Shown: piece after piece, positions 32,094 to 43,488 of the stretch | Numbering within the stretch: the first letter of the stretch is position 1 | Layout of the letters: each line of letters starts with the position of its first letter | Source: Anadara kagoshimensis | Lineage: Eukaryota > Mollusca > Bivalvia > Arcoida > Arcidae | DNA length: 64,000 bases | Reading direction: 5' to 3' | Assembly (NCBI GenBank): GCA_021292105.1 | Contig: CM037869.1 | Location: 35,777,835 to 35,841,834 of the forward strand | Position numbers and translations under genes: made by a program | The notes under the pieces: generated by a model | The model's input: only the letters and a program-made list of their open reading frames with translations | Database searches by the model: none | What the model was told of the DNA's origin: nothing

Positions 32094-32655
32094 GAAAATT
32101 TTGACTTGTGGTCGGGAAAATTAATTTTATCACACAGTCTGTCTGTACTTGACTTTTAGACTGGCTTTGTACTCAGTTAAATAAATATAATGTTGCAATA
32201 GTCTTTAGAAAATTTCTGAATTAATTGTTAGTATCCATTTGTAATACAGGGTATGAATTTTGTGATAAAGCAATGCAATTATACATACACATCCACTTGG
32301 CTCGTGTTGAGTTTTGCAATAGCTTTTGTTGTACCCTTGCGCTTACTTATTTACATGCTGTGTAAAATGTTTGTTAAACAATGTGCAATGTGTAATTAAA
32401 ATTTTGATTTGTGAGCGGGAAGATAAATTTAATTTTCAAAATACAGTCTGCACTTGACTTTTAGACTGACTTTGTACTCAGTCCATTAATTATAATGTTG
32501 CAATAGTCTTTATAAGTTTCTAATCCCATTGTTAGTTTAATTGTTTTGTAATAAAGGGTATATGAGTTTTGTTATTAAGCAATGCAATATATGCTGACCT
32601 CTGGATAAGCTTTGCAATAATTTTTGTTCCAGCCTTGAGTTCACTTAACTAGTAC
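32094..32655 (+). repeat. Two tandem units of about 280 bp
   Basis: Unit 1 (from 32094) and unit 2 (from 32397) share ACTTGACTTTTAGACTG, CTTTGTACTCAGT, AATGTTGCAATAGTCTTTA and AAGCAATGCAATTATA-like blocks. Bounded by two MITEs of the same family. Confidence 0.8.
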
Positions 32656-32659
32656 ACCA

Positions 32660-32870
32660 TAGACCTGTTGAAGGGTAAGCACTAACGAGGAGTTGAAGTT
32701 GGACTGCCGAGTGGCCGAGTTATGGACATTTAAGAATGTTTTAACTTTCGCTGTGTTAGTGTTAGAAAGATGCAGATCGAGATATAATCAACGAGTGGTT
32801 GAGATGAACTGTCGATTCAGCGCCAATGCGTTAGTTAAGTTATCTAAACTATCGACAGACCTGCACTGTA
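32660..32870. mobile_element. MITE, second copy of TACAGGTCTG family
   Basis: TAGACCTGTTGAAGGGTAAG at left, ATCGACAGACCTGCACTGTA at right; interior TGCCGAGTGGCCGAG as in the first copy. Confidence 0.7.
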
Positions 32871-33121
32871 CATTTTCAATACATTTTTACAATGTTGTCA
32901 AACTCTTATATCTCATTTATGTTGTATTACAGTCTCTGCTCAACATATATCTATATACAAGATCATGACGACGCCCATGGAACTTTAATTAGATATTTCT
33001 AATTTAGGGCAAAATCTTATTATACAACATCACATGATTATTACATACTATAGTAATCTATATATAAAAAAGTCATGTAGTTGATATTCATTTTGATATC
33101 ACAATATTTGACGAACAGATT

Positions 33122-34737
33122 TTTAGCTCACCTGGCCAAAGGCCATGTGAGCTTATGGCATGGCGAGGCGTGCGTCCGTGCGTGCGTCAGTAAACTTTAA
33201 TCTTCTCCTCCGAAACTACTGGGCCAACTGAAACCAAATTTGCCATGGAAGGTCCTTGACAGAGTCTAACTATAGTTTGTTCAAATCATGGCGATCGAAT
33301 ATCCAAGATGGCCGCTGTTACTAAAAATAGACAAAACCTAAAAAAATCTTCTTCTGTTGAACCACTCATTGGAGGCAAAAACTGATGTGATATTTGGATT
33401 CTACATAGTCTTAACCTTTAAGTTTGTTCATTTCATGAAATTTGGTTTAAAAATAGGTTACGCGTTTTTGCGTTTAATTTTGAAAAAATCGTAAAATATT
33501 TTAAAATTGTTATAACTTCACTATATGACCAGATAATGACATGGGGTTTTCAGTTTTGACATATTCTTGTAATTACCTTCAAAATGGTATCAAGGTCAAT
33601 TATGAAGGCCATGACCTAATTTCGAAAACTATAAACTTTTTGTATAGGCATGTATATTGGAATATTGTTGGTATTGATGTAACGATCATTTTGATATATA
33701 GATTAAGGTCATTGGTTCAAAGGTCAAGGTCACAGATGCGAAAGAATACTTAAATGGTTCATTATTTTGAAAACTATGAACTTTTTGTATAGGCATGTAT
33801 ATTAGAATGTTGTAGGTATTGATACAACGATCATTTTGATGTATAGAAAAAGGCCATGGGTCCAAAGGTCAAGGTCACAGTAGCAAATCAATACCAAAAT
33901 GGTTCATTATCTTGAAAACTATAAACTTTTTGTATAGTCATGTATATTGGAATATTGTTAGTATTGATGTAAAGATCATTTTGATATATAGATTAAGGTC
34001 ATTGGTTCAAAGGTCAAGGTCACAGATGCGAAAGAATACTGAAATGGTTCATTATCTTGAAAACTATGAACTTTTTGTATAGGCATGTATATTAGAATGT
34101 TGTAGGTATTGATACAACGATCATTTTGATGTATAGAAAAAGGTCATGGGTCCAAAGGTCAAGGTCACAGTAGCAAATCAATACCAAAATGGTTCATTAT
34201 CTTGAAAACTATAAACTTTTTGTATAGGCATGTATATTGGAATATTGTTAGTATTGATGTAAAGATCATTTTGATATATAGATTAAGTTCATTGGTTCAA
34301 AGGTCAAGGTCACAGATGCGAAAGAATACTGAAATGGTTCATTATCTTGAAAACTATGAACTTTTTGTATAGGCATGTATATTAGAATGTTGTAGGTATT
34401 GATACAACAATCATTTTGATGTATAGAAAAAGGTCATGGGTCAAAAGGTCAAGGTCACAGTTGCAAAACAATACCAAAAAGGTTCATTATCTCAAAAACT
34501 ATGAACTTTTTGTATAGGCATGTATATTAGAATATTGTTGGTATTGATGCAATGATCATTTTAATATATAGATTATGGTCATTGGTTCGAAGGTCAAGGT
34601 CACAGATGCGAGTAGCAAGTTTCATAAATATCTAAATATCCACATCAGAGTTATTGCTCCTTAAATGTAGTATTTATTGTGTTTTTGTGCTGTAAACGGC
34701 CCAGGTGAGCGGTACAGGCCCTATTGGGCCTCTTGTT
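33122..34737 (+). mobile_element. HINE (non-autonomous Helentron-like) with 146-bp array
   Basis: 5' end TTTTAGCTCACCTGGCC with hairpin GGCCAAAGGCC; subterminal inverted repeat AGCTCACCTGG / CCAGGTGAGC; 3' hairpin GGCCCTATTGGGCC and end CTTGTT. This is the layout of Helentron-associated elements (DINE-1, pearl type). The middle has about six 146-bp units with AAAGGTCAAGGTCAC. No Rep/helicase ORF. Confidence 0.85.
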
Positions 34738-35048
34738 ATTTTTCTATCTTTTTTCTGTGATAAAAATTTGTTATAAATGAATATATTTATTATTATACTT
34801 AATTATTAATGTTATTTATTAAAAATAAATATGTTTATGAAGTTTTTGTTTTTTATTTAGTTGTGTCATGTATTGTTATAAACTTTTTATTTAGCTACTA
34901 TCACTTTATTCAGTCTCTCTAGTTAAGTTGTTCCACGTTTTCAAGTGCAACACCTTCATCAAGCAAACTAACAAACTTTCTCACATTATGATCTGCATGT
35001 CCAGGGCGGGATTCGAACCTGGGAGGTAGGAAGCACTGTGACAACTCT

Positions 35049-35119
35049 TAATGAAGTCCGAGGCATAATGAAGCCCGGACTTCATTAGGCGTTTACAATT
35101 TCTACGCCTAATGAAGTCC
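35049..35119. repeat. Palindromic repeat CGCCTAATGAAGTCC
   Basis: Units TAATGAAGTCC and GGACTTCATTAGGCG alternate; a relative is at 6388-6436. Probably a short MITE. Confidence 0.6.
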
Positions 35120-35204
35120 ATAGATTGGGGCTCCAGACGAGGAGACGTTTTGATATTACCAAAAAAAAAGTCTCAAAATTTTACGACTTCGATTTAGAGT
35201 TCTT

Positions 35205-35430
35205 TCGGATGGGAACTTAAAACAAACAAGGTCCCGTGCCACGGTGGGCTTGGCACGTTAAAGAACCCCTGCTGTATAATGCCATCAGCGCAACGCACAG
35301 GCAAAATTTCTGCACCTTCGCCTATAGCCGAAGTTGCAGATAATTTGCCTGTACATTGCACGTATGACATTATACAACAGGGTTCTTTAACGTGCCAAGC
35401 TTACCGTGACACGGAATTCGAACCTCGTTT
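35205..35430. mobile_element. Fold-back SINE body
   Basis: The SINE body from 26372 is present in both orientations: GGCTTGGCACGTTAAAGAAC ... GCACCTTCGCCTATAG, then CGAAGTTGCAGATAATTTGC ... GGGTTCTTTAACGTGCCAAG. Arms of about 95 bp with almost no loop. Confidence 0.85.
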
Positions 35431-35442
35431 ATTTCAAAGCTA

Positions 35443-36201
35443 GTCATTTCGTACCATAACCATTTCGTACCATGACCATTTCGTACCCAAATTTACCATT
35501 TCGTACCCAACTCTGTCCATTTCGTACCATGCCATATGACCATTTCGTAGCATAACCATTTCGTACCCAAATTTTCCATTTCTATGGTACGAAATGACTA
35601 GCAAATTTTCATTAAAATAATAACTAATGCATTTAAAATCTGCACATGCCGGAAAATACTACCATTTCGTACCATATTTATAAAATATAATGACATTATT
35701 TGTTGATTACATTTTAAAATAGGTTCTTTATTGATAAGATTTTTTAAGTGTTTCTTATTAATACATGTATTAATTAGCCTGATATGAAAAACAGGAAGAA
35801 AAAGAACATTGATAAGATTGATAAGATTTTCCACTTTATCATTTGGAAATTTTGTGAACGGCCTTTGTTTTTGATCCGATGTCCCTAGTTCAGCAAAAAC
35901 ATCGTTTTTTTAACAAAGATTCTCAAAGTTCAAGTGGGTTTTTTTTATTTGAAGATGTTCGTCTTATTGAGTTTTCATTGAAGAACTTTACTATAATGCA
36001 AGAACTACGTTGAGAGAGAGAGCGAGAGAGAGAGAGAGAGACTTTCACTATCATATGGTACGAAATGGTAGTTATGTAGTTCTTATAAATGGTAAATGGC
36101 TTGAGTGTATGGTACGAAATGGTCAAAGATTATGGTACGAAATGGTAGTTGATATGGTACGAAATGGATGGTACGAAATGGTCATGGTACGAAATGACTA
36201 T
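35443..36201. mobile_element. Non-autonomous element with iterated CATTTCGTACC motif
   Basis: Starts AGTCATTTCGTACCAT and ends ATGGTACGAAATGACT (16-bp inverted repeats). CCATTTCGTACC recurs about nine times in 35445-35680 and its complement GGTACGAAATGG about seven times in 35580-36195. Between lies AT-rich sequence and a GA tract at 36010-36041. Looks like a DNA transposon with repeated subterminal transposase-site motifs; no transposase seen. Confidence 0.7.
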
Positions 36202-36220
36202 AATTCGTTTATTTTAAGTT

Positions 36221-36242
36221 ATCAGACCACTAAACCCCCATT

Positions 36243-36293
<51 letters not shown>

Positions 36294-36383
36294 TTTTCAT
36301 TATTTTTTTTTTTTTTTGACTAAACCTCAAAAAAATTAAAATGCCATTAAATGGGGGTTTAGTGGGCTGATAAGTCGGACTAT
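36221..36383. mobile_element. MITE with CCACTAAACCCCC TIR
   Basis: ATCAGACCACTAAACCCCCA pairs with TGGGGGTTTAGTGGGCTGAT; a (TTTA)n tract fills much of the interior. Same family as 59317-59415. Confidence 0.8.
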
Positions 36384-36389
36384 ATATAC

Positions 36390-36776
36390 AAGGATAGAGG
36401 GTAACCCTATTCCGGTTTCTAAACCGGGTTGATTCTTTTTCTATTTTACTTGTATAACTTTTGATTGACTTCCGCGCACTTCAAAAAATTAGCGCTTGGC
36501 AGAATTTATTTGTAATTTGATCAATAACTAAAAATCTGAGTCACCTTGTAGGCATATGAGAAATGTTTTAAAGTTGTATATGATACATCGAACACGAAAT
36601 GATGTAACAAATTTATATTGAATGTAAAATTTGTACACAGAAAGGGGGAAACCCGGTGATGAGAAAACATGGGATCATGCAAATTGCAATCTCGTCTAAA
36701 ATTATTTGATTAAAAAGATTGAATGTAAGTGCTAAAATTAACCTCTTTCCTTCAACTTTCTAAATGTAATTAACTC

Positions 36777-36809
<33 letters not shown>

Positions 36810-37545
36810 TCTCTCTCAAATCTCTTTAGAGTTTCAGTAAAATTTTGTACAATGTGACAGTCCATCAGCATTATGACACTGGAATTCTTGAAAAGTTACC
36901 TTGCTGCCAAAAAAGTCCATGGAAATTCCATGTAGCTTCACCGGTTTTCACCATTCATCTAGTTTGAAATTTGTGTCATTTATTGTCTAGTGTTCATTCT
37001 AAGGAACAGGAATAACTCACCTCTGAGAGGATGATGGTCATAACCTTGTGTTTTTTTCTCATTTTCTTCCCATAGTTTTTTCCAGCAAAAAAAGGAACCA
37101 ATCATCAATTACCTATTACTTTAATCAAGTGCTTAAAACCTGGACCTAGGTGTTAGAGGCTTGATAAGCTAAATCAATGATTAACACAAATTTAAAATAT
37201 CAATAAAATTATCATATCATAATCAAATCCATAGACACAGTACTTAATAATAATAGAAACGGCCAACGGAATTCAGAAAACGAATTAATGCAAGTTACCG
37301 ATAAAATAACCAGTGGAATCAAGAACGCAACACAATGCAAGTAAATGATAAAACAGTCGACGCATTTATAGCCATCTGCTTCAATTTGTTGAAATTCTAT
37401 TCACTTACAACATTTTCAACATTAATTTCACAACAGAAATTATACATTATTTAAATTTTGACTAATCAGTTGATTTAACTAATCACACTTCACACAACTG
37501 ACCCCTGGTCACAATGGATCATCCGGTTTGGCACATCACTAATTG
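36390..37545. other. Intergenic stretch, no gene
   Basis: Only a CT tract at about 36774-36820 stands out. A non-coding first exon and promoter of the next gene could lie here or to 37880, but I cannot place them. Confidence 0.5.
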
Positions 37546-37549
37546 ATGG

Positions 37550-37741
37550 ATCGCGGGCCACGCCCACAATGTTCCAACAAAGAATCGACATGCTTGAATT
37601 ACATGCAAAAAGAATAAAAACTCGGCCTGAATTGTGCGGTTTAATGACATCACTGACATTAGAACGTCATTAGTTGTCGTGACGCTGCTTTGGTAACGTG
37701 ATGGTTGTCAGAGTTGGATCATTGTGGGCGTGGTCGGTGAT
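37550..37741. mobile_element. MITE with CCACGCCCACAAT TIR
   Basis: ATCGCGGGCCACGCCCACAA at left and ATTGTGGGCGTGGTCGGTGA at right, 21-bp arms with three mismatches; 192 bp, 150 bp upstream of the membrane-protein start codon. Confidence 0.85.
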
Positions 37742-37891
37742 ACGTCAATTAAAAGGGTACAAAAGATTGTCTAAGACTTGCTCATAGACTGTATCTTTGT
37801 GGGAAAAAATATTATTTTGGGGAACATGGAGCTTTCCTAATTTGAATTACAATATCTATTATTTACATGTTATTTTATGACTTTTTTTCAG

Positions 37892-37958
37892 ATGAAAGAT
37901 AGTAAGATGGTTGGATGGTTTTATGTCATGATCATTTTATTAATAACAAGATGCTCTG
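37892..37958 (+). CDS. Membrane protein coding exon 1 (signal peptide)
   Basis: Acceptor CTTTTTTTCAG immediately before ATG; donor GTAATA. Encodes the hydrophobic leader. Confidence 0.8.
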
Positions 37959-40900
37959 GTAATATTTTATAATTATTTTGTTTTTATGCTGTCAAAAGTC
38001 TTCCATTTGACCATGTTGACACATGAACCATATTTTCATTATAAAATTTGAATTTTTGATCTCTAGAATAAAATTGTATTTTCTAGAAAAGGGTAATTTG
38101 ATTCTTAAAGTAATAAAACCATACACATGATACAAGCATACCATCACTTCTGTCCACCAACATATAATATACCAGTCTGTGAAGTGTGTACAAGTCAACC
38201 TGTCAGCCTGTTCTGTTATTAAAAGTGTAGCAGTCTGGGTAGCTCAGTGGTAGAGCACTCACCTATAGTGCGGGAGGTCCCGGGTTCGATCCCCGGTCCG
38301 ACCCTGCATTTTTCTCTTTCCTGTTACATTTGGGGGCTCGTCCGACCCTTGGAAGTGGCCGACCAATAGGTTGGTCCCAGGGTGGAAACTGGTGGTTTCG
38401 ATTCAAGGGAGTTGAATCAAAAAAAAGGAAGGGAGGAATGTAGCGGTCTGGGTAGCTCAGTGGTAGAGCACTGGCCTATAGTGCGGGAGGTCCGGCTTGC
38501 TCTTTCCTGTTACAAAAGTATTCTATTATATTCATAATGCTGGCAAATCAATTGGTAAATTTCAATAAGTCAACTGACAAACTGTCTCAAACTTGGATTT
38601 GAACTTAAGTAGTGAGAGGCACTGTGATCTTTAAACATGCAAACCAAATATATCTTATCCAAATAATTGCAGTGGCCCTCACTGCATATGTTTCAATTCT
38701 AATGATGCAAGTGCGAGAAAATTTGTCATTGATTTTCTCCAGGCACTCAGTATTTTTCCACTTTCCTTCCATTGACTGATTCTATAAAAGTGAAAAGAAT
38801 CTTGACTGGGTCTTAAAAACTATTTCAGTAACTCTGCTATTCTCCGATATGAGCAAAATCTTCACTTAAGAAGGTGTTCAGTTTTAACAGGTTGGACTGT
38901 ATCTAAAATTTATACCAATCTGCAGGTCTGAGACTTGTATCTTTTCAGTCAGACTTTTTCTATATTATATTTATGTTTCTTAAAGAAAACATCAAAATTT
39001 TGAGATTTTGATCATGTAGAGTTTTCGCCTAATTTCCAAAACTTGATTTTTTATAAAAATTCACTACACATAATATATGTGCTATTTCTATGAGAAGAAC
39101 AAAAACAGAGAAAGTAAATGACAAACCCATTGTGGAATTACCATGGGGTTTGCCGTTGTACCACGTGGTCAATACCTCTTAACGTTTGTGCGGACCATTT
39201 GTAAAACCTCAACGTCAAAAATTCCTGGAATAACATCGTTTTTACGGGAAAAGTCATATTGTGCGATTCCATGTCCATTGGAAACAAGCGTTTCACAGAC
39301 ACGTTAGAAGGTATCATGTGGTACAGCGGCGAACCCCATTACCAGAGAGAAATGTGTTGTACAATTAAAACTTGTTTCTTTTTTTCCAGGTCAGATTTGT
39401 AAATTTTACCACTTGAGAGCTGACTGTAGATACAGGATAGATGGGATTTCTATGGTCCAAATACAAGCTACAATAAATCAGTGTAATGACCCAGTAGACA
39501 TTACCTTCAGACTTCAGGTAAGGTAGTAACTAGTGATGGGAATCGGTTGCATTTTCATAATCGATTAATCTGTTATAATCAGAAGATGATTTCGATCATT
39601 TTCAGATTATAATCGATAAATTGGAGCGGAAATTGCAAAGTAAATTAGATTAAATTCTAATTTTTAGTCCTGATAACATCTGCAAGATATTTGTATCTCA
39701 GTTAAGACTTAAAATATCCTCCACTTTTCTGATCATTAAATTCCTTACATTTGTGTTAAGTTTTCTTTTCCAAGTACACTTATTTCAGCTACAATTTCAT
39801 ACTTATTTTGTAAGAGACATGCAAATATTACACGCAAGCTCCAAATGAACCATTCCGTTTTTCCATAAAAGAACTTCAGTTGATAATCGAAATCAATCCA
39901 TTATTACATTTTAGAATCGAGTATCGCTAATCAGATGCTCAAACGATTAGATATCGATTAATCGGTCCAACAATAGTAGTAACTCACTAAAAACTAAGTG
40001 AATAGTGGTATCCATGGTTTTGTTTATTTAATATTTTTATAAATTGAGTATTCATATCCTTATTAACAATTTTTTTAAACAGTTTTATACATGTAGATAT
40101 TTTCAAATCAAATACAAAGAAAATGACATTCCTAAGATATGTGTTTAAACCAAGGATTTAATTGAAATACCAAAAAACTTATTGCAATATTTTTAATCCA
40201 TATCCAATGGAATTTCTTTGCAAAATTAAGCATTATGTGGTTTCATATGGTATGCTGAAAAATTCCATTTACAGTCCAACCTGTCTATAAAGGCCACCCA
40301 AGAGAACTAGTAAAAGTGATTGTTATAGGCAGGTGGCCTTTAGATACAGGTTCAAATAATATGAAAAAAGAACAATGTAATACAATTCTACTGGCCTTTA
40401 TAAGCTGGTGGCCCTTATATAGAGGTGGTCTTTAAGGCAGATTCGACTGTATATATGTACTACCACATCTATGGACCATTACAACTCAATTACATATATG
40501 TCCTACATACACATCGATAGAGACGTTTTTATAGCAAATATTTGAGGTTCTTCATCAAGATGGCATTCAATTACATCAGTCAACAGGTTGATTAATCCAT
40601 GACATGCATGGATGATCTCGAGTTAAGCTAATTATCGGATTAAAACACCTGTAGATATCGGGAGTTACCTGTGTTTACCTTTGTATGCATGTGATATACA
40701 GAGGCGCCTTGAGGGGTTAAATAAACTTGTCAAAACTTAGGGCGACTAGAACTTCGCTTTTGAGACAGTTTAGGGCGAAGTTTTTTTAAACAGGGCGAAG
40801 ATATCGCCCAACTTCGCCCTTATTTTGAGCCCTGTGTTCCTGTCAAGAGTATTTCACTTATTTTGAGGTACTACAAATACAGGAAACTAACGCCTGTGAA

Positions 40901-42983
40901 TAGTGGAGTATGGTGTTGTTTTTGTAGGTAGCCATTTCAGAGAACAAGTGAACTGACAAACTGCCACTTCTTTCATAATAGGATTTGAATGTTTGTGAAG
41001 AAAATTTCAGTGATTCATAAGTGCGTGTATGCAACTCAACCTCTGAGGTCCCTTTTTTTAAAAAAAGAGTGACAAAGAAAAGTATCTAGACCATGTTTAT
41101 CTTGATGTTTCAGAAAATGACTTTCAGGTGAAACTTTTACTGTATTTTATTTTCATTTTAGTGTGGAAATCCAAAGTTAGATTGGAAATATACATTTGTG
41201 AATTCTAATGAGTTGAAGGCTGTTCCTGGTTTTGATACAGACATTGGATTACAAGTAAAACAGGGTTTTATTAAAGACAGTTCATATAGAGTAGAGGTAA
41301 GTGTATAATATACATGTACCATATTATTAAACCACTTCCTAACAAAATCAGACTATTTTTGCTGCACTTCTTTATACCATTTACCATTCGTTTTTGTAGA
41401 AAATTGATCTGATGTTGATAACACTCTAGAATCTCCAGGTATGCTATCAACTATCCCTTTTAAATTACATGTACCAAGAGTACTTACATGCCTACTTTGT
41501 TTGAGATTTTTAGTTTTTAATTTCAAACAAAGTCTAGATACGTCCATTTAAATTCTTATTTAATTAAAGGGTTCATTGGAAAATTTGCACATGATCTAAA
41601 TGAGGTAGTCACCAATAAAACAAATAGGAACCAATTTTCATTGTCAATATTTGAAAATCCTATTGAATTTATGGATTAAAACAAGTTTGATTTCACAGAT
41701 TCAACAGAAAAAATTGTAGGATATACATATATTTCAGCACCATTTAAGACTGAAATTTGAGAAAGTCAGAGAGCGAGAGAGAGAGAGATAGAGAGAGTTT
41801 ACATTGAAGAGATGAAAACATTCTTTTTGCTTGATTTGGGAAAAAATGAATGCTACAGTTCTTTCATTTGTATTTTCAGGCTGACTTCCATGTAAGAGAA
41901 CAGCCTAAAACCGATTTTATAAATGAAGAAATCAGGTTAACCATACCTGATAACTGTCTCACAGGTAGGGTTTTAATTATATTACTGTAACATTGTTATT
42001 AGAAATGTGGAAATATGAATTCTGATTTTATACCTTTTGTTGTGACCTTACATGTAGTTAGAAATCTAAAATGATTTAATATACAAGTTGAAATTACATG
42101 TCTTTTAACGAGACCCATTTAGGCAGATCCTGCTGTACTGAAGTTGATGTATTTACGAAAGTGAAATGTTTCTTGATTTCAACATCAAATTCCATTAACC
42201 AATTTTAAAATGTTAAAGCATGCAAATCTTTTTGATGTCAGCTAAATGGCCATATCTGACTCATTATAAACTTTTTAATTTTGTTATTTGATACCAGAAA
42301 ATGATTATTAGTATGGTTATCTAATACAGCCAGAATTTCATCGAACATGTAATAATTGACAGAACCTCCAATGTGAGAAAGTTTGTCAGTTTGTTTGCAG
42401 AAGGTCAGTGGTTTATCCATATACTCTGATTTCCTGGAGCATCTCTGAACTTGCAGGCCTTTGTAAAAGTGAAAAAATATTGACAGGGGCATAAAACACT
42501 ATGACTCAACTCAATTCAGTTGATTTTGTTATTACAGATTAAAAAATGTTGTGTTTCTTGAATATCTAAAAATTTTCATCTTTTTAGAACAAATTCCAGA
42601 AAAGTTTTATGTACGGTACTAGCAATAATTTTAAAATTCTTTTTAATTTTTCTCTTTTTACAGTAAATGATGGAGGGAAAGTAGCGATTGGTGTTTTAGT
42701 GTCATTGATCATTGTGGCATCCATAGCTTTAGTCATCATATTATGGATAAGGTGGAAAAGAAGAAACCAATTTTTACACAATTCTGATACACTTGTGACA
42801 AATGTGGCACCTCCCGGAATTTCTGAGCCGCCAGCAGTGCACTTTAAAAATGACAGTGAAGATTTACAGATTTCACCGTCGCCTGGTGGTAGTAACACAG
42901 AAAGGGAGATAACTCAAACTATTGCTAATGGTGTGCAAGCAAGTGAGCAATCAGGGAATAATTCAGCACATGAGAGATATTGA
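37892..42983 (+). CDS. Unrecognised type I single-pass membrane protein, 5 coding exons
   Basis: Exons 37892-37958, 39390-39517, 41162-41296, 41880-41964 and 42664-42983 join in phase to give 244 residues and TGA. Residues 1-23 (MVGWFYVMIILLITRCSG) look like a signal peptide; 24-138 form an ectodomain with five cysteines (ICKF, ADC, NQC, CGNP, DNC) and no clear N-glycosylation sequon; 145-167 (VAIGVLVSLIIVASIALVII) are a membrane span followed by the stop-transfer RWKRR; 168-244 form a polar Ser/Asn/Glu-rich tail without visible signalling motif. The ATG lies directly at an acceptor, so a non-coding 5' exon is likely. The fold could be a small beta-sandwich, but I do not recognise the family. 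Confidence 0.85.
38226..38514 (+). mobile_element. Helenus-type TRIM: mini LTR element with tRNA-like LTRs
   Basis: LTR1 38226-38328 (TGTAGC...GTTACA) and LTR2 38439-38514 flank a 110-bp interior. PBS TGGGGGCTCGTCC at 38331, two bases after LTR1, matches the tRNA-Pro primer site; a purine run AAAAAAAAGGAAGGGAGGAA ends at LTR2. AAAG directly flanks both sides (38222-38225, 38515-38518), a 4-bp target duplication. LTR1 contains a 72-nt tRNA-like sequence (38233-38304). LTR2 lost about 27 bp including the B box. No coding capacity. It lies in intron 1 of the membrane-protein gene. Confidence 0.9.
38233..38304 (+). other. tRNA-like Pol III promoter sequence within LTR1
   Basis: Cloverleaf-like: D arm GCTC/GAGC, anticodon stem with one mismatch and loop CTATAGT (ATA at anticodon position), T arm CCGGG/TTCGATC/CCCGG. 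A box TAGCTCAGTGGTA and B box GGTTCGATCCC are intact, but the acceptor stem has two mismatches, so it is not a working tRNA gene. Confidence 0.8.
39143..39339. mobile_element. MITE, ATGGGGTTTGCCG family
   Basis: ATGGGGTTTGCCG...CACGTGGTCAATACC pairs with GGTATCATGTGGTACAGCGG...CGAACCCCAT. Second copy at 17023-17221. Confidence 0.85.
39390..39517 (+). CDS. Membrane protein coding exon 2
   Basis: Acceptor TTTTTTCCAG, donor GTAAGG. Encodes QICKFYHLRADCRYRIDG...TINQCNDPVDITFRLQ. Confidence 0.85.
40272..40449. mobile_element. TA-flanked MITE (CAGTCCAACCTG)
   Basis: CAGTCCAACCTGTCTATAAA at left and TTTAAGGCAGATTCGACTG at right with TA on both sides; the interior repeats AGGCAGGTGGCCTTTA-like blocks. 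Copies at 62851, 63668 and 58317. Confidence 0.75.
41162..41296 (+). CDS. Membrane protein coding exon 3
   Basis: Acceptor TTCATTTTAG, donor GTAAGT; 45 codons, CGNPKLDWKYTFVNSNELKA...SYRVE. Confidence 0.85.
41880..41964 (+). CDS. Membrane protein coding exon 4
   Basis: Acceptor TATTTTCAG, donor GTAGGG. Encodes ADFHVREQPKTDFINEEIRL and the last ectodomain cysteine (DNC). Confidence 0.83.
42360..42515 (+). mobile_element. SINE remnant
   Basis: Tail GACAGGGGCATAAAACACTA followed by ACTCAACTCAATTC matches the SINE tails at 3550 and 56850. A similar remnant is at 38730-38830. Confidence 0.5.
42664..42983 (+). CDS. Membrane protein coding exon 5 (span and tail)
   Basis: Acceptor TTTTTACAG. Holds the membrane span, the basic stop-transfer and the cytoplasmic tail ending NSAHERY, TGA at 42981-42983. 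Confidence 0.92.
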
Positions 42984-43119
42984 AAATATAGTTCTCCTTA
43001 TAAATAAGGCTTCTCTCAACTAAAGAATTACCACTAACCACATATGAAGACATTTAAGTGTAAACAGTCTACATACAACTACAGGATTTAACATGACCTT
43101 ATAAATACAATTCCTTTCA

Positions 43120-43488
43120 AATGGCAACCTCTTTATTGTACAAAGGGCAAGTTTTGTTTGAAAGGCAACCTCTTTACTGGATAAAGGGCAAATAACTTTT
43201 GAAAGGCAACTTTTTTACTGGATAAAGGGCACGTTTCTTTTAAAAGGCAACCTCTTTACTGGATAAAGGGTAAATTACTTTTGAAAGGCAACCTCTTTAC
43301 TGGATAAAGGGCAAATCACTTTTGAAAGGCAACCTTTTTACTGGATAAAGGGCAAGTTTCTTTTGAAAGGCAACCTCTTTACTGGATAAAGGGTAAATTA
43401 CTTTTTAAAGGCAACCTCTTTACTGAATAAAGGGCAAATTACTTTTGAAAGGCAACCTCTTTACTGGATAAAGGCGAAGTTTCTATTT
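43120..43488 (+). repeat. 41-bp tandem array in 3' region of membrane-protein gene
   Basis: Nine units, each AAAGGCAACCTCTTTACTGG plus ATAAAGGGCAAATTACTTTTG with few changes; unit starts at 43161, 43202, 43243, 43284, 43325, 43366, 43407 and 43448 are exactly 41 bp apart. Begins about 140 bp after the stop. Confidence 0.95.

Noticed and set aside
36010..36339. 109-residue ORF with MVRNG repeats
   Set aside because: It translates the iterated GGTACGAAATGG motif, a GA tract and a TTTA tract.
38233..38304. tRNA gene with ATA anticodon
   Set aside because: Acceptor stem has two mismatches and it lies inside an LTR with matching second LTR, PBS and target duplication.
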